From NCBI RefSeq assembly GCF_029278605.1, contig NZ_CP119573.1:1178001-1242000 (forward strand): 64,000 bases of DNA. The letters are read 5' to 3'. The DNA comes from Cupriavidus sp. WKF15. Its GTDB lineage: Bacteria; Pseudomonadota; Gammaproteobacteria; Burkholderiales; Burkholderiaceae. Positions 27,417-37,064 of this stretch are shown here, one piece after another. The position numbers were made by a program, and so were the translations under genes. The stretch's first letter is position 1, and every line of letters starts with the position of its first letter. The notes beneath the pieces are model-generated. The model did no database searches, was not told where the DNA came from, and worked only from the letters and a program-made list of their open reading frames with translations.

Positions 27417-27640
27417 ACATGCTCTGCTCCCCGCCACCCTGCAGCAATTCGCGCGGGCAGCACTACGCCAGATGGGGGTTCTGGCGGGACACAACAAAGG
27501 AGCGGTTGGCCGAATGGCCGAATGACACCGCTGCCTTACCGGTCAGGCAAGGCAGCGGTCGGGGTAACGACTAATGTCTTGCCTGGAAACGTCGTCGACT
27601 ACAACTGTCCACGTGGACTTCCTCTCTTCGTTTGCAAGAC
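27417..27640. repeat. Diverged repeat copy B (partner at 16574-16805)
   Basis: Same blocks in the same order as copy A, including GGCCGAATGGCCG, CACCGCTGCCTTACC and CAGCGGTCGG. It contains a perfect 12-base palindrome GTCCACGTGGAC (27607-27618), which lost one G in copy A. The region downstream leads to the palindrome at 27816. Confidence 0.75.
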
Positions 27641-27803
27641 ATGTCCGGTCCGCTCTAAGCGAAACCGGCCCAACACGGATATTTGACGCCCTTGGCCTGT
27701 CAAAATTCCCCATGAAAGCGCATCCCAATGAATTTTTCCGGCCTGCGGTCGCGAACGTGCTGGGCATCCGGACGAGCCGAAGCTCGACATCGCTTGTAGG
27801 TCT

Positions 27804-27833
27804 TTGACAATCTACATACCGTATATACGGTAT
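27804..27833 (+). promoter_or_regulatory. TTGACA box and perfect 18-base palindrome
   Basis: TTGACA (27804-27809) followed by ATACCGTATATACGGTAT (27816-27833), a perfect inverted repeat of 9 + 9 bases. It has the form of a repressor operator laid over a promoter. An ATG at 27832 overlaps the palindrome and opens a frame to 28101 with no recognisable family. Confidence 0.6.
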
Positions 27834-28579
27834 GAGCGATAGTGACAATGAATGGAAGGCTCGAGGCGAAGCGCGACACGAAAAAAGAGCCGCTTCCGCG
27901 CCCCTATCGGATTGTGACTACGGTCACAGCCAGAACAGTCGCGCGCCAACACTAGCGCTGACCCGCTCACAAGGCCAGGCGGTGAGCGCTCATCTTCGGC
28001 CATCGACTGCAGGCGGAAACACGCGCCAGCACCCGTCATCGTGCCGAAAGAAGAACAACGCGCGCAAACCGGACGGTTGCGTGGTCTCGACGCATACGTA
28101 ACGTCGCCGACCCGAGAGGGTGCGACTGAATTCAAGTACATGGACCGACGTCGTGGGGCCAGGCGCGAGCCATTTATCGACCTGAAAACGCAGCGACTGC
28201 TCATTTGTGCTTTTCATGCCCCCTCCCACACCCTGATTCTTGTTTGCCGCATAACTCAGAAGACCCAACAATTGTCAGAATTTCCCTTGGAGGAACCGCT
28301 GCGCTGCAATAAGTTTCATGCCGCACCTGGCATCGCAGCGGAATCTTGAGAAAGCACTTTAAGTCTAGGCCACAAGCTGGTGCATCTACGTATCGTTTCG
28401 CGAAATAGCAACAGCGGGAAGGCAGGTTATGGGTGCCTGCATGCGCCTCTTGGGTGTAAATGCTGATGCATTGCAGAATGTCCGATTCGCCACAAAACCG
28501 CGTTGGTAGCAATCGAGAAACGGCCGAGCTTTGCAGGAGGTTGACCTCGCGCTTAGCGGCTCTGGAACGACTTCCATGC
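27834..28579. other. Gene-poor stretch between operator and moaA relic
   Basis: No gene is supported. The frame 27832-28101 (MSDSDNEWKARGEARHEKRA onward, 89 residues) is the only one placed to be driven by the operator region; it is hydrophilic and unrecognised. The rest is probably eroded DNA between copy B and the moaA relic. Confidence 0.35.
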
Positions 28580-29038
28580 CGATTCTTCGCTGCCTTCTTT
28601 GGTCATCCTCTGCAGCGGTAAGTACGACACTCGTCGTCAGCGATAGGTCGACGTCGCCGCCGCCGGGCGTTCTCAGTTTCGCCAACAATTCGACCTGGTA
28701 TTCAAGGTCCTTTCGCAGCACCCCACCTGTCAGGCGTATCTTTTCGACGCCGAGGCCGACGAACACACGTGCAATACGCTCGATTTAGAAGTGAGCAACT
28801 CTGCTCGGGGCAGGAATGGGTAGTCCTTGCCGAAAACTTCTTTCGGCATGCAGTAGATGCAGCGGACGTTACAGCGGTCTGTCACCGATATGCGTAAGTC
28901 TCGCAACGGCCGCAGCCGCGTGTTCTGAACCGGCCATGCGACAGCCGTGACATCTGCGGTTCGGAAGTCGCTTTCTGTCGAGTGGAAGGCAGTGACATTC
29001 ACCAGAGGAATCACGCACCCCAGGGTGAATGATTTCAT
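28580..29038 (-). pseudogene. moaA: Decayed moaA (GTP 3',8-cyclase), N-terminal part
   Basis: From about 29038 leftwards one frame reads [40 protein letters not shown], with the radical-SAM CxxxCxxC cluster. After a frameshift near 28790 a second frame continues [15 protein letters not shown], then LRKDLEYQVELLAKLRTPGG and DLSLTT. In intact MoaA the LTGGEPLLRKDL segment is continuous; here it is shortened to [10 protein letters not shown]. Nothing of the C-terminal Fe-S domain remains. It follows aioA on the same strand; molybdenum-cofactor genes often sit with aioBA, so it is a lost accessory gene. Confidence 0.82.
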
Positions 29039-29114
29039 CGCGCCGCCTATCCAGCTCGTGTTCAGCTGCAGACAGAAATGGGAAGGGGCCAGCAACGCGC
29101 CGGCCCTCCGCCGC

Positions 29115-31592
29115 CTACGTGTAGCGGCGGCTCTTGAAGCTTACCGTCTGCTTGTAGTCCTCCATCGAACCCACGCGACGGACGTTCGCCCACGTGCCCT
29201 TGTAGTAAGGAACAATGTTCCGGTCCGTCCATGTCGTCGTGACGTTATCCTGGATGCCGTTCACATGACCAAACACCATGAATGTCTGGTCATGCTTGAT
29301 TTCGGCGGCTGGATAAGCCATGGCATAAGTAGACCCGAAGTCGTTGAAGACCTCGACGATGTCTCCCGCAGCAATCCCAAGCTGCTGTGCATCTTCAGGG
29401 TTCATCTCGATATAGGCCATCGGGTCTCGCGTGCGGACGAAGTCGTTGTACTGGTCGTGATAGACCGTTTGCCAGACTTCGTTTGTCCGACCGTTGTTAA
29501 TCCAGAACCGGTACTTCGCTTTCAGGTCGGCTATGACCTTCGGTAGCCCTGGCCACGGCGACTGCTTGAACTGCGCTTTGCCGTCGGGTGTATCGAACTT
29601 GCCGTCCATATACATCATTTCTGTGCCGACAAGCTTTCCGCCTTCCCACGCCTTCGCCGGCAACTGCACCCCGTTGTTGGCCATGACGCGCAACCGTTCA
29701 TAGGTCACCAGGTTGCCAGTATCTCCGCCCTGGCTGTCAATCTTCCCAGCGCCCGGCTGTCCAGCTTTGCGGAAGCCATCGTTGAATGCATCCTCCTCAG
29801 TCTTCCAGTCAAAGCCTTCAAACCGGGCGGCCATCTTCGCGTTGCCATCCTTGCGGTACATGTCGCGCAGCGTGTTGGCGATGCGAGCCGCGATAAGGCA
29901 GTCGGGTAGAGCCGTTCCGGGCGGGTCCATGAACCGTTCGGAAAGCCGCATACGCCGCTCGCCGTTCATGGAAGTCAGATTCATTTCGCCAGGATGCGCC
30001 GCAGGCAACATCAGATGTGCAGCCTCTTCGAGCTTGGTCGGGTAGAGGTTGATGCTGGCGACAAACAGCCCACCTTTGCCAGTCGCATCATAAATAACGT
30101 CGACCATCTGCTCGGTGGTCGCGCCACGGGCGCGCTGCATCGCATCCTTGACCATCTGCGACCTTCGCAGGACCACTTCGCGCAACTGCTGAGCGTTGTT
30201 GCTCGTCTGGAAGTTATTGCATCCCCACCACGTCATCATCCGGCCCTTACCGTGGATGAGTTCCTGGTCAATGTATATCTTCTTGTCACCGGGGTATGGA
30301 GGCCGGGTGTAGCCTTCCTGGTGACCGCCCATCCGGACGACGCCTGTTCCTCGCCGTCCGACATTGTGGGTCGCGAGCACAAGGTCCACGAGCGAGGACT
30401 GAATCAGATAATTGTCGTTGCCCCAGATGATGCCCTTTTCATAGGCGTGCATCGTCCTCGGCATTTGGCCTGATGCCTTCGGCTTGTATGACCATTCGGC
30501 CGCCGTTCGAATCTTCTCCACGGGTACGCCGGTGATTTTGCTGCAATCCTCCAAGGACAGCTTGTTGGCTTGTACCGCCGCATCGAACCCGCTCGTGTGT
30601 GCAGCAATGAACTCGCGGTCAATCCAACCCTGCTGGACGACATGGTTGAAGAGGCCATTGAACAAGGCGATGTCCGTACCCGGCTGAATGTCCAGGTGCA
30701 GCACGTTGTCCTTTCCTGCCACCTGCTCGGCAACGGCAATGGTCGGGGTCCGTCTCGGGTCGACGAAAACGATTCTGGTCTTCTGAGGCGATTCTCCCGG
30801 GAAGAACTTCCTCTTCTTGTCCGCAGTCGTGCCATTGAGACTTGGTACCCAGTGATTCAGGAAGTAGTTCGTCTGAGTTTCGTACGAGTTGGCGCCGATG
30901 GCCCAAATGACGTCGGCGAGCTCGGCGTCCTCGTAGGAGTTGTTCAGTTCCCCAATCCCCATCTCACGAGTAGCGTGACATTCGGAGTTGTATGCCGGCC
31001 GGTTGTGGATGCGGACCATCGGGGTCTGCAGTGCCGTGAACATCAGCTTGCCGGTGCCCCATGTGTTTTCGAATCCACCACCGGCTCCGCCATGGTCAAA
31101 GGCAGAGAAGACGATGCCGCTCGGGCCATCCTTGTCGAGCACCTTCTTCATCAGGCCGGCATAAAGCGCCAACGCCTGGTCCCAGGTGGTATCGACCCAT
31201 TGGTCGCTGAGATAGACGCGCGGATTCTTCAGGCGCTCCTTAGTGAGCCCGTCGGGGGTGTACATATATGTCGCCATCTTGCCGCCACGGGTCGAACTGA
31301 GTCCGCTGTTCACGACGCAACTCTTGTCCGGAACAATCATGATGGTGTGGCGAGAGCCGTCGCGGTCGGTGACGACATTTTCCATGGCGGGCGTCATGAC
31401 GATGGATAGCGGCGGCAGCTGCTTGCGGAAATCAAGGCTGAGCGCATTCTGGTTCGGTGCCCGACCGCCTTCCTGGTCCTCTGGCCACTTGTACACGTGA
31501 TACCCGCACCCGACGATGCAGAAGTGGCAGGTCATGTTTGTCCGCTTGGCCGTGACCGGCGGTAGCACGATGCGGTCCTTCTCGGTAGCCAT
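29115..31592 (-). CDS. aioA: Arsenite oxidase large (molybdopterin) subunit
   Basis: An 825-residue DMSO-reductase-family protein that oxidises As(III) to As(V) in the periplasm with AioB. The 3Fe-4S ligands are Cys22, Cys25 and Cys29 (CHFCIVGC), the spacing specific to arsenite oxidase. [38 protein letters not shown] and [16 protein letters not shown] are strongly AioA-like. It has no signal peptide and is exported together with the Tat-borne AioB. It begins 16 bases after aioB and has its own GAGGAG site. Length and content are normal; it appears functional. Electrons would pass to a cytochrome not present in the window. Confidence 0.97.
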   Translation of the reverse strand: MATEKDRIVLPPVTAKRTNMTCHFCIVGCGYHVYKWPEDQEGGRAPNQNALSLDFRKQLPPLSIVMTPAMENVVTDRDGSRHTIMIVPDKSCVVNSGLSSTRGGKMATYMYTPDGLTKERLKNPRVYLSDQWVDTTWDQALALYAGLMKKVLDKDGPSGIVFSAFDHGGAGGGFENTWGTGKLMFTALQTPMVRIHNRPAYNSECHATREMGIGELNNSYEDAELADVIWAIGANSYETQTNYFLNHWVPSLNGTTADKKRKFFPGESPQKTRIVFVDPRRTPTIAVAEQVAGKDNVLHLDIQPGTDIALFNGLFNHVVQQGWIDREFIAAHTSGFDAAVQANKLSLEDCSKITGVPVEKIRTAAEWSYKPKASGQMPRTMHAYEKGIIWGNDNYLIQSSLVDLVLATHNVGRRGTGVVRMGGHQEGYTRPPYPGDKKIYIDQELIHGKGRMMTWWGCNNFQTSNNAQQLREVVLRRSQMVKDAMQRARGATTEQMVDVIYDATGKGGLFVASINLYPTKLEEAAHLMLPAAHPGEMNLTSMNGERRMRLSERFMDPPGTALPDCLIAARIANTLRDMYRKDGNAKMAARFEGFDWKTEEDAFNDGFRKAGQPGAGKIDSQGGDTGNLVTYERLRVMANNGVQLPAKAWEGGKLVGTEMMYMDGKFDTPDGKAQFKQSPWPGLPKVIADLKAKYRFWINNGRTNEVWQTVYHDQYNDFVRTRDPMAYIEMNPEDAQQLGIAAGDIVEVFNDFGSTYAMAYPAAEIKHDQTFMVFGHVNGIQDNVTTTWTDRNIVPYYKGTWANVRRVGSMEDYKQTVSFKSRRYT

Positions 31593-31608
31593 TTTCAGCT
31601 CCTCGAGG

Positions 31609-32133
31609 TTAAAGGATGTTGGCCTGGCGGCCGTATATCAGGCCCTCCACGCCGACAGCCGATACCGTCCCGGTCTTGTCGTCATAAAGCAGTCTCACCC
31701 GGGGCAGGTTTTCAGTGGCCTGGCCGACAACCATTTGTCCGGCCTTTTCCGCATCAAAGATGCTGAAGTGGCAAGGGCACTTGAATGTCTTGGTGGCAGG
31801 TTCATATGCCACAGGACAACCCATGTGCGTGCACATCGCGCTGTAAGCGACGATGTCACCTTCCGGGCCGACACCACCTGGGACGCGATTGCCGAGCTTG
31901 ACAGCAATGCAGGGCGACGCGGCGTCCGGATAGGTGAAGGAGACTGGGGTGTTGAGCGTCATCCGTCCGAGTTGAGCCAGATTCTTTCTCGGATACGGGA
32001 GCTTGGTCTTGCTTGTGTCGACCGGTGTGGCGGCTTCCGCTGCGGTCGGCACAAATGCACACGCAGCGGAGGCGGCAACGGAGGTGCCTCCCAACTTCAG
32101 GAACGTCCGGCGGTCGATTTTGAGTTCGGGCAT
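31609..32133 (-). CDS. aioB: Arsenite oxidase small (Rieske) subunit
   Basis: A 174-residue Rieske protein. The N-terminus has a Tat signal ([21 protein letters not shown], cut after about residue 34) and the Rieske ligands are CTHMGC and CPCHFS near residues 100-125. It carries electrons from the AioA molybdenum centre and provides export of the complex. AAGGAGG lies just before the ATG at 32133, which fixes the start against a longer frame to 32235. First gene of aioBA, behind a sigma54 promoter. Confidence 0.96.
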   Translation of the reverse strand: MPELKIDRRTFLKLGGTSVAASAACAFVPTAAEAATPVDTSKTKLPYPRKNLAQLGRMTLNTPVSFTYPDAASPCIAVKLGNRVPGGVGPEGDIVAYSAMCTHMGCPVAYEPATKTFKCPCHFSIFDAEKAGQMVVGQATENLPRVRLLYDDKTGTVSAVGVEGLIYGRQANIL

Positions 32134-32184
32134 GTTCCCTCCTTGCTTGAATCTTGCTTGCCTAGTCGCTAGCATCGATTTCGT

Positions 32185-32200
32185 GGCAAGACGTGTGCCA
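32185..32200 (-). promoter_or_regulatory. Sigma54 (-24/-12) promoter of aioBA
   Basis: On the minus strand the bases read TGGCACACGTCTTGCC: the invariant GG (-24) and GC (-12) pairs of RpoN promoters with the proper ten-base separation. It lies about 52 bases before the aioB start, matching the sigma54-activating type of AioR encoded divergently. Confidence 0.88.
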
Positions 32201-32263
32201 CCCGGCTCGATGGCGGTCAGCTGGCTTGTGCGCAAGGAAATATGGATGCGGAGGCGCTGAGCG

Positions 32264-32283
32264 CCGTTACCGTCCGGTAACGG
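32264..32283. promoter_or_regulatory. Palindrome, candidate AioR upstream activating site
   Basis: A perfect 9 + 9 inverted repeat, CCGTTACCG-TC-CGGTAACGG, about 70 bases upstream of the -24 box and between the divergent aioB and aioX genes. The place and symmetry suit an enhancer for AioR; binding is inferred. Confidence 0.6.
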
Positions 32284-32306
32284 TTCGGGAGGGGGAGTGA
32301 GCCGTT

Positions 32307-33185
32307 ATGTCACCAATTCCTAACACCGGTCGACGGCGACTTCTCCGTTCCGCGCTGAGCTTGCCGCTCCTCTCGGCCTTTGGGTTCGCCTCCGGCGAGG
32401 AACGCCCATCGATTACGTTCGGCACCACGGCCGTCTTCCTGGATAACGAAATCAGTCTGCTGGCACGTTGGGCCAACGAACTCGGAAGCGTTTGCGGTGC
32501 CAATGTGAGGTTTGTGCAGCGCAATAACTACCGTGAAATCCACGATTTGCTGGCTACGAATCGTCTGGATGTCGCGTGGGTCTGTGGCTATCCGTACGTC
32601 ACGCACCCGCAGACCATGCGGCTGCTGGCGATACCAGACTACCAGGGGCAGCCGCTTTATCGCTCCTATCTGATTGTTCCCAAGGGCGACACCCAAACCA
32701 CGCACATCTCGCAGCTCCGGAACCGGGTGTTTGCGTTCAGTGACCCGCAGTCGAACTCAGGCTTCCTGGTACCTACCACCGAGTTGATTCGGGCGGGCCT
32801 GCGGCCACGCGCCTTCTTCAGGAAGTCCTTCTTTACGTACGCGCACCGGAAGGTCGTCGATGCGGTGAGTTCTGGACTTGCGGATGCCGGCGAGATAGAT
32901 GGCTACGTCTATGACACCATCGAAAGGCGATACCCGGACCGTACTCGAGACGTGAAGGTAGCGTGGCGCTCGCCGCAGTACGGCTTCCCGCCGATTGTGG
33001 CGCGCACCGACCTCGACGAAGACATGTTTCGCCGCATTCAGCGGGCGCTTGTCGACATGAAGGAGCGAGCGGAAGGGCGCGAAATTCTTCAGCAATTGAA
33101 CCTCGACGGCTTCGTCGAAGGTGCCGACAGCGTGTTCGACGGCATTCGCGCGCTCGTCCGAATTTTGGACGCCGGGCCACGGTAG
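32307..33185 (+). CDS. aioX: Periplasmic arsenite-binding sensor protein AioX
   Basis: A 292-residue PhnD-like periplasmic binding protein with a signal sequence (RRRLLRSALSLPLLSAFGFASG). Cys93 in DVAWVCGYPYV corresponds to the Cys known to bind As(III) in AioX. Family members hand the arsenite signal to the sensor kinase AioS rather than transporting it. It stands first in aioXSR, divergent from aioBA, with 11 bases to aioS. Confidence 0.93.
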   Translation: MSPIPNTGRRRLLRSALSLPLLSAFGFASGEERPSITFGTTAVFLDNEISLLARWANELGSVCGANVRFVQRNNYREIHDLLATNRLDVAWVCGYPYVTHPQTMRLLAIPDYQGQPLYRSYLIVPKGDTQTTHISQLRNRVFAFSDPQSNSGFLVPTTELIRAGLRPRAFFRKSFFTYAHRKVVDAVSSGLADAGEIDGYVYDTIERRYPDRTRDVKVAWRSPQYGFPPIVARTDLDEDMFRRIQRALVDMKERAEGREILQQLNLDGFVEGADSVFDGIRALVRILDAGPR

Positions 33186-33195
33186 GCGCCCACAG

Positions 33196-34653
33196 ATGCT
33201 TTCTAACCTCAGTTACCGCTACAAGATTCCACTTGCGCTGAGTGCGGTCATCCTCCTGACCGAACTCCTCGTGACGGCTGCGCTTGTTAGTCTCGCACTA
33301 TCCGACGCGCGGAAGGACCTGGAAAACGGAGCCCAGAATCTTTGTCGGGTACTGACACTCTCGGTACGTGACCCGATGGTCAAGGATGACGTATGGCGAG
33401 CTTTCGAAGTCATCCGCACACCGGTTGCAGTGAGGGAGCCGACGAACCCGCTAAAGGAAATCGCGCTTTTTGACGCTCAAGGGCACGTGTATGCATCGAC
33501 TGCTCCCCGGAAGGCACCCATTCAGACAGACGTCGCCCGACTACCTGCCGAATACGGCGACGTTCTTTCACACTTGCGTACCGTCGGCGACCGCTTCTAC
33601 TTCAATTTTCCGGGGCTATTAGCAACCCATGACGTGACGGCGGGCATGCCAGTGAATTCGGATGACGGGGGGCGTCTGGGATATGTTGTGCTGGTCTACG
33701 ACGCCGATATCCTCTATGGCCGCATTCGCTCAACGCTAGTCAAACTAGGGGTGGCTACCGTTCCGGCCTTGCTGCTCCTCATACCGTTGGGTTGGTTGTG
33801 GGGTGACCGGATGGCGAAACCTCTTCTGCGGCTCGCTTCGGCAATGGCTCGGATTGGGAAGGAGCCGGCGGAGAAGGTTGGCGCCGAGATGACCGTGCAA
33901 GGTAAAGATGAGATAGGCCAACTGGGTCAACAATTCCAGACCATGCTTGGGGAATTGGCTCAGAAGCAGGCGTTGGAGCGTGAGGTCGTTGTCTCAGAAA
34001 GGCTCGCGGCGGTCGGAAGGGTCGCTGCGGGTATTGCCCATGAAATCAATAACCCGCTGGGCGGAATGCTCAACGCCATCGACACGCTCAACACGCACGG
34101 TTCACCTGACGCACAGACCAAGAGAACCCTTGGACTCCTTGAGCGAGGGTTGGGTCAAATTCGGTCGACCGTTGCCGCCTTGCTCGTGGAAGCACGGCTC
34201 GATTCCCCGGCAATGAGTCCGTCGGACTGGCAGGACCTGAGACTGTTGATAGCGCCGCAGCTACATGCGAAGCAGGCAGCTTTCAACTGGCAAGTGCAGC
34301 AAGCCGAGGTCATTTCGCTCCCCGCCCATCTGGTTCGACAACTCGTTCTCAATCTGCTGCTGAATGCTGCGACAGCCGTAGAGCATGGGGGTCGGGTCGA
34401 CGTCCGGGTCTCGGCACACCCAGCGGAGCTTCAGATAAAGGTATCAAACACCGGGCAGTATATCTCCGGCGTTGCCATGGAGCACTTGTTTGAGCCGTTC
34501 AGTTCCGCCTGGGAAGCAGGAGAGCGGCGTTCGTATGGGTTAGGTCTCTGGGTCAGCTACCAAATTGCCACTCACCTCGGTGGCACCATCGCAGTTGAGA
34601 GTGAGCCGGGCCGGACGTTCTTTGTAGTGATTCTGCCGATTGCCGCTCAGTAA
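33196..34653 (+). CDS. aioS: Sensor histidine kinase AioS
   Basis: A 485-residue kinase: membrane helix at residues 12-34, periplasmic domain of about 150 residues, second helix near 195-212, HAMP, then HisKA with His282 in AGIAHEINNPLGG and an HATPase domain (NLLLNAATAV, then YGLGLWVSYQIATHLGGTI). It should autophosphorylate on contact with As(III)-loaded AioX and pass phosphate to AioR. The ATG at 33196 is chosen since the longer frame overlaps aioX. Confidence 0.92.
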   Translation: MLSNLSYRYKIPLALSAVILLTELLVTAALVSLALSDARKDLENGAQNLCRVLTLSVRDPMVKDDVWRAFEVIRTPVAVREPTNPLKEIALFDAQGHVYASTAPRKAPIQTDVARLPAEYGDVLSHLRTVGDRFYFNFPGLLATHDVTAGMPVNSDDGGRLGYVVLVYDADILYGRIRSTLVKLGVATVPALLLLIPLGWLWGDRMAKPLLRLASAMARIGKEPAEKVGAEMTVQGKDEIGQLGQQFQTMLGELAQKQALEREVVVSERLAAVGRVAAGIAHEINNPLGGMLNAIDTLNTHGSPDAQTKRTLGLLERGLGQIRSTVAALLVEARLDSPAMSPSDWQDLRLLIAPQLHAKQAAFNWQVQQAEVISLPAHLVRQLVLNLLLNAATAVEHGGRVDVRVSAHPAELQIKVSNTGQYISGVAMEHLFEPFSSAWEAGERRSYGLGLWVSYQIATHLGGTIAVESEPGRTFFVVILPIAAQ

Positions 34654-34668
34654 GAGCAGGAGTTCATC

Positions 34669-36006
34669 ATGTCAACTACGCTAATCTGCGTCGTAGAAGA
34701 CGACCCAATCATGGGAGAGTCCTTGGCGGACAGGTTCCGTCTGGAAGGGTTCGATGTGGACTGGCACACCAACGGTGAATCGGCCTTGGGTGCCTTGCAG
34801 ACGCGCCCGTATCAGGCAGTCATCAGTGACATTCGTCTGCCAGACATTTCGGGAGAAAACCTGTTCGCACGCTCGATGGCCAGACGTACATCTCAGCCGC
34901 CGTTTGTCTTTATTACTGCCTACGCGTCCGTTGAAACGGCGGTTGCCCTGCTGAAGGACGGTGCTGCTGACTACATCACGAAGCCGTTCGACATCGGCGC
35001 GCTGGTCGAGAAAGTCCGGCAGTTGACAGGAACTGCAATCCCGGACCAGGCGATGCCGGCACAGAGCGACCTGGGCGTCTCCGAGGCGATGAGGCGCCTG
35101 GCAGACCTCGTCCCAAGAGTTGCGGGCCGCGCGAAGTCGATTTTGCTTACGGGAGAGTCCGGTGTCGGCAAAGAAGTGCTGGCACGATTCATTCATCGAC
35201 ATGCACCCGGCGATGCGACCCCCTTTGTTGCCGTCAATTGTGGCGCCGTGCCAGAGACGCTTCTGGAGTCCGAATTCTTTGGCCATGAACGAGGTGCCTT
35301 CACTGGCGCGGAGCGCCAGAAGAAGGGCTACTTCGAACAGGCTCAAGGGGGGACGCTCTTCCTCGACGAGATTGGCGACTTGCCACTTTCAATGCAGGTG
35401 AAGTTGCTGCGCGCGTTACAGGAACCGCGCATCAAAAGAGTCGGCGGCGAGAAAGAGGTCGAAACCAATTTCCGGCTGATTTGCGCCACCAATCGAGACC
35501 TCGCCGAGCTGGTCAGTGTGGGGAAGTTTCGCGAGGACCTGTTTTACCGAATCAACATCCTGCAGCTTCGGGTTCCGGCGCTGCGCGACCGCCCCGACGA
35601 TGTTCTCTGGCTTGCCCATCGGTTTGTGCGAGACATCGCCACCCGGCTCGGTGAACCGACCAAGCTATTTCACCCGTCGGCGGAGGCGCGGCTTGCAACG
35701 TATGGATGGCCCGGGAATGTGCGAGAGTTGCAGAACCGCCTTGAACGCGCGTGCATCGTCTGCCCGCAGAACATGCTCTTTTCGTCCGATATATTCGAAG
35801 AGGATGGAGCTCAGCCTGCGACAGTAGTGGACGTCGACACGCCACTGGATGGCTACATGGCGGCATGTGAAAGTGCATTCATTCGTACTGCTCTGCTGCA
35901 GCACCAGGGGCATATATCTGAAACGGCACGTGCCCTGGGCATTTCCAGAAAGAGCCTCTGGGAGAAGATGCGCAGACATGCGATTGCAGCAGGGGCCATG
36001 CACTGA
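34669..36006 (+). CDS. aioR: Sigma54-dependent response regulator AioR
   Basis: A 445-residue NtrC-type activator. The receiver domain has Asp54 (VISDIRLPD); the AAA+ domain carries Walker A GESGVGKE, the sigma54-contact loop GAFTGAERQ, Walker B GGTLFLDEIGD and the arginine-finger region; a Fis-type HTH closes it (GHISETARALGISRKSLWEKMRRH). It should act with sigma54 at the TGGCAC-N5-TTGC promoter of aioBA. It follows aioS after 15 bases. Confidence 0.95.
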   Translation: MSTTLICVVEDDPIMGESLADRFRLEGFDVDWHTNGESALGALQTRPYQAVISDIRLPDISGENLFARSMARRTSQPPFVFITAYASVETAVALLKDGAADYITKPFDIGALVEKVRQLTGTAIPDQAMPAQSDLGVSEAMRRLADLVPRVAGRAKSILLTGESGVGKEVLARFIHRHAPGDATPFVAVNCGAVPETLLESEFFGHERGAFTGAERQKKGYFEQAQGGTLFLDEIGDLPLSMQVKLLRALQEPRIKRVGGEKEVETNFRLICATNRDLAELVSVGKFREDLFYRINILQLRVPALRDRPDDVLWLAHRFVRDIATRLGEPTKLFHPSAEARLATYGWPGNVRELQNRLERACIVCPQNMLFSSDIFEEDGAQPATVVDVDTPLDGYMAACESAFIRTALLQHQGHISETARALGISRKSLWEKMRRHAIAAGAMH

Positions 36007-36044
36007 GTCGGCAGGCGGTGGCTGCTCACTGCAGAAGAACTTTC

Positions 36045-36353
36045 ATGCAAGCAGATAGAAACGACGGCCTGCTTGAGACGCGCCTGGTACGTATCCGTGG
36101 TCGTGTCCAGGGTATCGGCTATCGCGAGGCGTGCGTGCATCGTGCCCGGGAGCTTGGGGTGACAGGGTGGGTCCGCAACCGTATGGATGAATCGGTTGAG
36201 GCGATGTTGCAGGGCTCACCAGAGCAGCTTGCCGACATGTGCGCTTGGCTGAGCGAGGGCATGTCGGCAGCGCTTGTGGAAGAGCTAGAAATTACCGAAG
36301 TTGAGCCACCCTTTGCGCGCTTTGACCGCTTCGAGCGCTTACCCACCCTGTAA
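36045..36353 (+). CDS. acyP: Acylphosphatase
   Basis: A 102-residue acylphosphatase: RIRGRVQGIGYREACVHRA with the catalytic Arg of the VQGxxYR loop, and GWVRNRMDESVEAMLQG with the conserved Asn. These small enzymes hydrolyse acyl phosphates. Relation to arsenic is unclear, though acyl arsenates are possible analogues of the substrate. It lies 38 bases after aioR, probably in the same transcript. ATG at 36045; the longer frame overlaps aioR's end closely. Confidence 0.88.
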   Translation: MQADRNDGLLETRLVRIRGRVQGIGYREACVHRARELGVTGWVRNRMDESVEAMLQGSPEQLADMCAWLSEGMSAALVEELEITEVEPPFARFDRFERLPTL

Positions 36354-36359
36354 AGCCAG

Positions 36360-37064
36360 TCATTGTGCACCCTGTTCGTTGACAGCTTCAGTCATGCTTC
36401 GCGGCGCGCTATGCAGTCGCTCGAACCAAAGGAACAGGAGAATGGCCAGGGCGCCTCCGACCAGTTCACTAACGATGAAACCCGGGGCATCGACCGGTCG
36501 GATTCCTGCGAACGTGTCGGTGAGCGAGCGAGCGATAGTGACCGTGGGGTTCGCGAAGGAGGTCGAGGCCGTGAACCAGTAGGCCGCCGTGATATAGCCG
36601 CCGACCGCAACTGGAACAAACTCCATCCGCCGCTTCGCCACGTTCAGAATGACCGTGAGCAAGCCGAACGACGCAACCACCTCGCTCCACCATTGCGATG
36701 GGCCGGTACGCACATGCGCCGACACCTCTAGCAAGGGCAGGTCGAACATGCCGTGAGCAGCCAGCACTCCGGCAATTGCGCCGAGACCTTGCGCAATGAT
36801 ATAGGCGCCAGCGTGGTTCCAGCGCAGCTTGCCGAGGCAGACCTCGGCAAGCGTCACGAGGGGATTGAAGTGTGCGCCCGAGATGTTGATAAAGGTGGCG
36901 ATGAGCGCCACAAGGCCGGCACCGGTCGCCAGCGTATTGGCGAGCAGTGCAATTCCGACATTGCCGCCGGCGAGCTTCTCGCCCATGATGCCGGAACCAA
37001 CAACGGTTGCGAGGAGGAGTGCGGAGCCCAGGAACTCGGCAACTACGGCATGCCGCAATCTCAT
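36360..37064 (-). CDS. MIP-family channel (aquaglyceroporin-like) in ars operon
   Basis: A 234-residue channel with six membrane helices and two half-helices. The first NPA box reads NPL (GAHFNPLVTL) and the second NPT (SFANPTVTI). MIP channels in ars operons, such as AqpS of Sinorhizobium, let As(III) made by ArsC flow out down its gradient. Its ATG overlaps the arsC stop by four bases (ATGA). Last gene of arsR-arsI-arsC-arsC-mip. Assignment to an arsenite channel comes from context. Confidence 0.88.
   Translation of the reverse strand: MRLRHAVVAEFLGSALLLATVVGSGIMGEKLAGGNVGIALLANTLATGAGLVALIATFINISGAHFNPLVTLAEVCLGKLRWNHAGAYIIAQGLGAIAGVLAAHGMFDLPLLEVSAHVRTGPSQWWSEVVASFGLLTVILNVAKRRMEFVPVAVGGYITAAYWFTASTSFANPTVTIARSLTDTFAGIRPVDAPGFIVSELVGGALAILLFLWFERLHSAPRSMTEAVNEQGAQ

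Noticed and set aside
30570..31409. 279-codon plus-strand frame opposite aioA
   Set aside because: Antisense of a certain gene with no recognisable domain.
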